A stretch of 6,404 nt of DNA from an uncultured Roseiflexaceae bacterium. Its GTDB lineage: Bacteria; Chloroflexota; Chloroflexia; Chloroflexales; Roseiflexaceae. Shown here in pieces: positions 5,783 to 6,404 of this stretch. Where the stretch lies: the NCBI GenBank assembly GCA_937974195.1, contig CALJIC010000348.1, forward strand, positions 1-6,404, in the 5' to 3' direction. Positions within the stretch are counted from its first letter, which is position 1; every line of letters begins with the position of its first letter. A model generated the notes under the pieces. The model saw only the letters and a list, made by a program, of their open reading frames with translations. It did not search any database and was not told where the DNA came from. The translations under genes and the position numbers were made by a program.

Positions 5783-6310
5783 TCAGTCCACCAGCACGTC
5801 GGTGTCGACCACCTGTCCCTCGACGAACATCACGACGACCGCGTCCGAGTCGCCGGCGTCGGTCTTGTGCGAGTACACCGCCATGATGTCGTCGTCGAGC
5901 GAGCCGGGCGTGGAGGGGAAGCGCTCGTACCGCGCCAGGCGCTGGTCGACCTCGGCCAGCGTCATGCCGGGGCGGATCTCATACGCGGCGCGCAGGAAGG
6001 TCTTGCGCTCGCCGATGTCCAGCCACGGCATCGCGAGGATCAGCGCCACGAACAGCGCGAGCGCGACGATCGGCGCGCGGGGCCTGCGGCGCACCACGAT
6101 CAGCAGCCCGGGCAGGGCGCCGAGCGCCGCGTAGACCAGGCCGAACCACGGGTGGAGTGAGATCGCGAAGCTGTAGTCGATGAAGACGTAGTAGATGGCG
6201 AGCGCGGCGTAGAAGACGAGCAGCACGACCGTGACCAGGCGATCGAGCCGCTCCCCCGGCTGCCCTGCGCGCGGCTGCGAGGGCCGGGTCTCCTCCGTGA
6301 GTGTTGTCAT
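5783..6310 (-). CDS. Three-TM membrane protein with BamE/SmpA-like C-terminal domain
   Basis: I do not recognise a named family. The chosen start at 6310 gives 175 residues (MTTLTEETRP...) and has GAGG nine bases upstream (6320-6323), the same spacing as the downstream gene. In-frame ATGs further up (to 6361) lack a good ribosome site. A hydrophilic N-terminal stretch (1-23) is followed by three hydrophobic segments: about 25-44, 54-73 and 79-97. The Arg-rich RRRPR between the second and third suggests that loop is cytoplasmic. The soluble tail (about 100-175) has EIRPGMTLAEVDQRLARYERFP, then MAVYSHKTDAGDSDAVVVMFVEGQVVDTDVLVD. That order (GMT-x-x-EV helix, then strands ending in V-x-F-x-x-GxV) resembles the BamE/SmpA fold; this is inference. 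The gene is first in a two-gene operon with the propeller lipoprotein 11 nt downstream. Confidence 0.75.
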   Translation of the reverse strand: MTTLTEETRPSQPRAGQPGERLDRLVTVVLLVFYAALAIYYVFIDYSFAISLHPWFGLVYAALGALPGLLIVVRRRPRAPIVALALFVALILAMPWLDIGERKTFLRAAYEIRPGMTLAEVDQRLARYERFPSTPGSLDDDIMAVYSHKTDAGDSDAVVVMFVEGQVVDTDVLVD

Positions 6311-6360
6311 GAGCGAGAGCCTCGTTTCTCCATGGATGTGCTCCATGGTGCTGCGGCACA

Positions 6361-6379
6361 CGTTCCGCTAGTTGGAACG
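6361..6379. promoter_or_regulatory. Perfect inverted repeat in the leader of the membrane-protein operon
   Basis: CGTTCC (6361-6366) and GGAACG (6374-6379) are exact complements around a seven-base spacer. The repeat lies about 50 bases upstream of the chosen start, just downstream of a possible -10. It could be a regulator site or a leader hairpin. A further small palindrome, CATGGA/TCCATG (6331-6336/6342-6347), lies closer to the start. Confidence 0.4.
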
Positions 6380-6393
6380 ATTCGTCGGCGCAT

Positions 6394-6402
6394 ATGGTAA
6401 CA
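6394..6402 (-). promoter_or_regulatory. Possible extended -10 for the membrane-protein/lipoprotein operon
   Basis: The minus strand reads TG-T-TACCAT, which fits the extended -10 pattern TGnTATAAT with two mismatches. Any -35 would lie outside the window. The inverted repeat at 6361-6379 would then be just after the transcription start, a common place for repressor control. Confidence 0.3.
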
Positions 6403-6404
6403 CG

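Noticed and set aside
1..6404. Defence island, toxin-antitoxin pair, CRISPR array or mobile element
   Set aside because: No nuclease, transposase, integrase, repeat-spacer pattern or small toxin/antitoxin pair was seen, and all six genes are explained by ordinary families or envelope proteins.

Overview
The window is strongly GC-rich and densely coded. It reads as ordinary chromosomal DNA from a GC-rich bacterium. A filamentous Chloroflexota (Roseiflexus/Kouleothrix-like) host is my best guess, inferred from a Ycf45-type ATPase/R3H protein, a lipoprotein with a Pro/Thr 'TPTP' linker right after its lipobox, a Pro/Ala-rich LysM surface protein, and a GAGGGAC-TTC-GTCCCTC palindrome of the kind I associate with that group. 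There is no rRNA gene or other taxonomic marker, so this stays tentative.

Layout. A plus-strand gene (1-612) enters from the left edge and is the C-terminal part of a Ycf45/R3H-type nucleic-acid-binding ATPase. It converges on a minus-strand LysM protein gene (671-1759), with a perfect 12-bp hairpin between the two stop codons. All remaining genes are on the minus strand. Read in transcription order from the right edge they are: a three-TM membrane protein with a BamE-like tail (5783-6310); a seven-bladed propeller lipoprotein 11 nt downstream (4668-5771), the two forming an operon; an SDR oxidoreductase (3682-4449) ending in a hairpin plus T-run terminator; a gamma-glutamyltransferase-like Ntn hydrolase (1941-3548); and the LysM gene, which has a hairpin-rich leader.

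How the genes relate. The two right-hand genes are clearly co-transcribed and both act at or outside the membrane. The SDR, GGT-like and LysM genes are separated by 133-218 bp gaps holding their own signals, so they look like neighbours rather than one pathway. No intergenic gap exceeds 300 bp, and no tRNA, rRNA, CRISPR array or insertion sequence was seen.

I did not find a convincing new multi-gene system. The best leads are a GGT homologue that keeps its nucleophile but lacks the classical gamma-glutamyl-binding residues, an SDR without serine at the usual catalytic position, a Ycf45-type protein ending inside a degenerate R3H region, and a run of three hairpins in front of the LysM gene.
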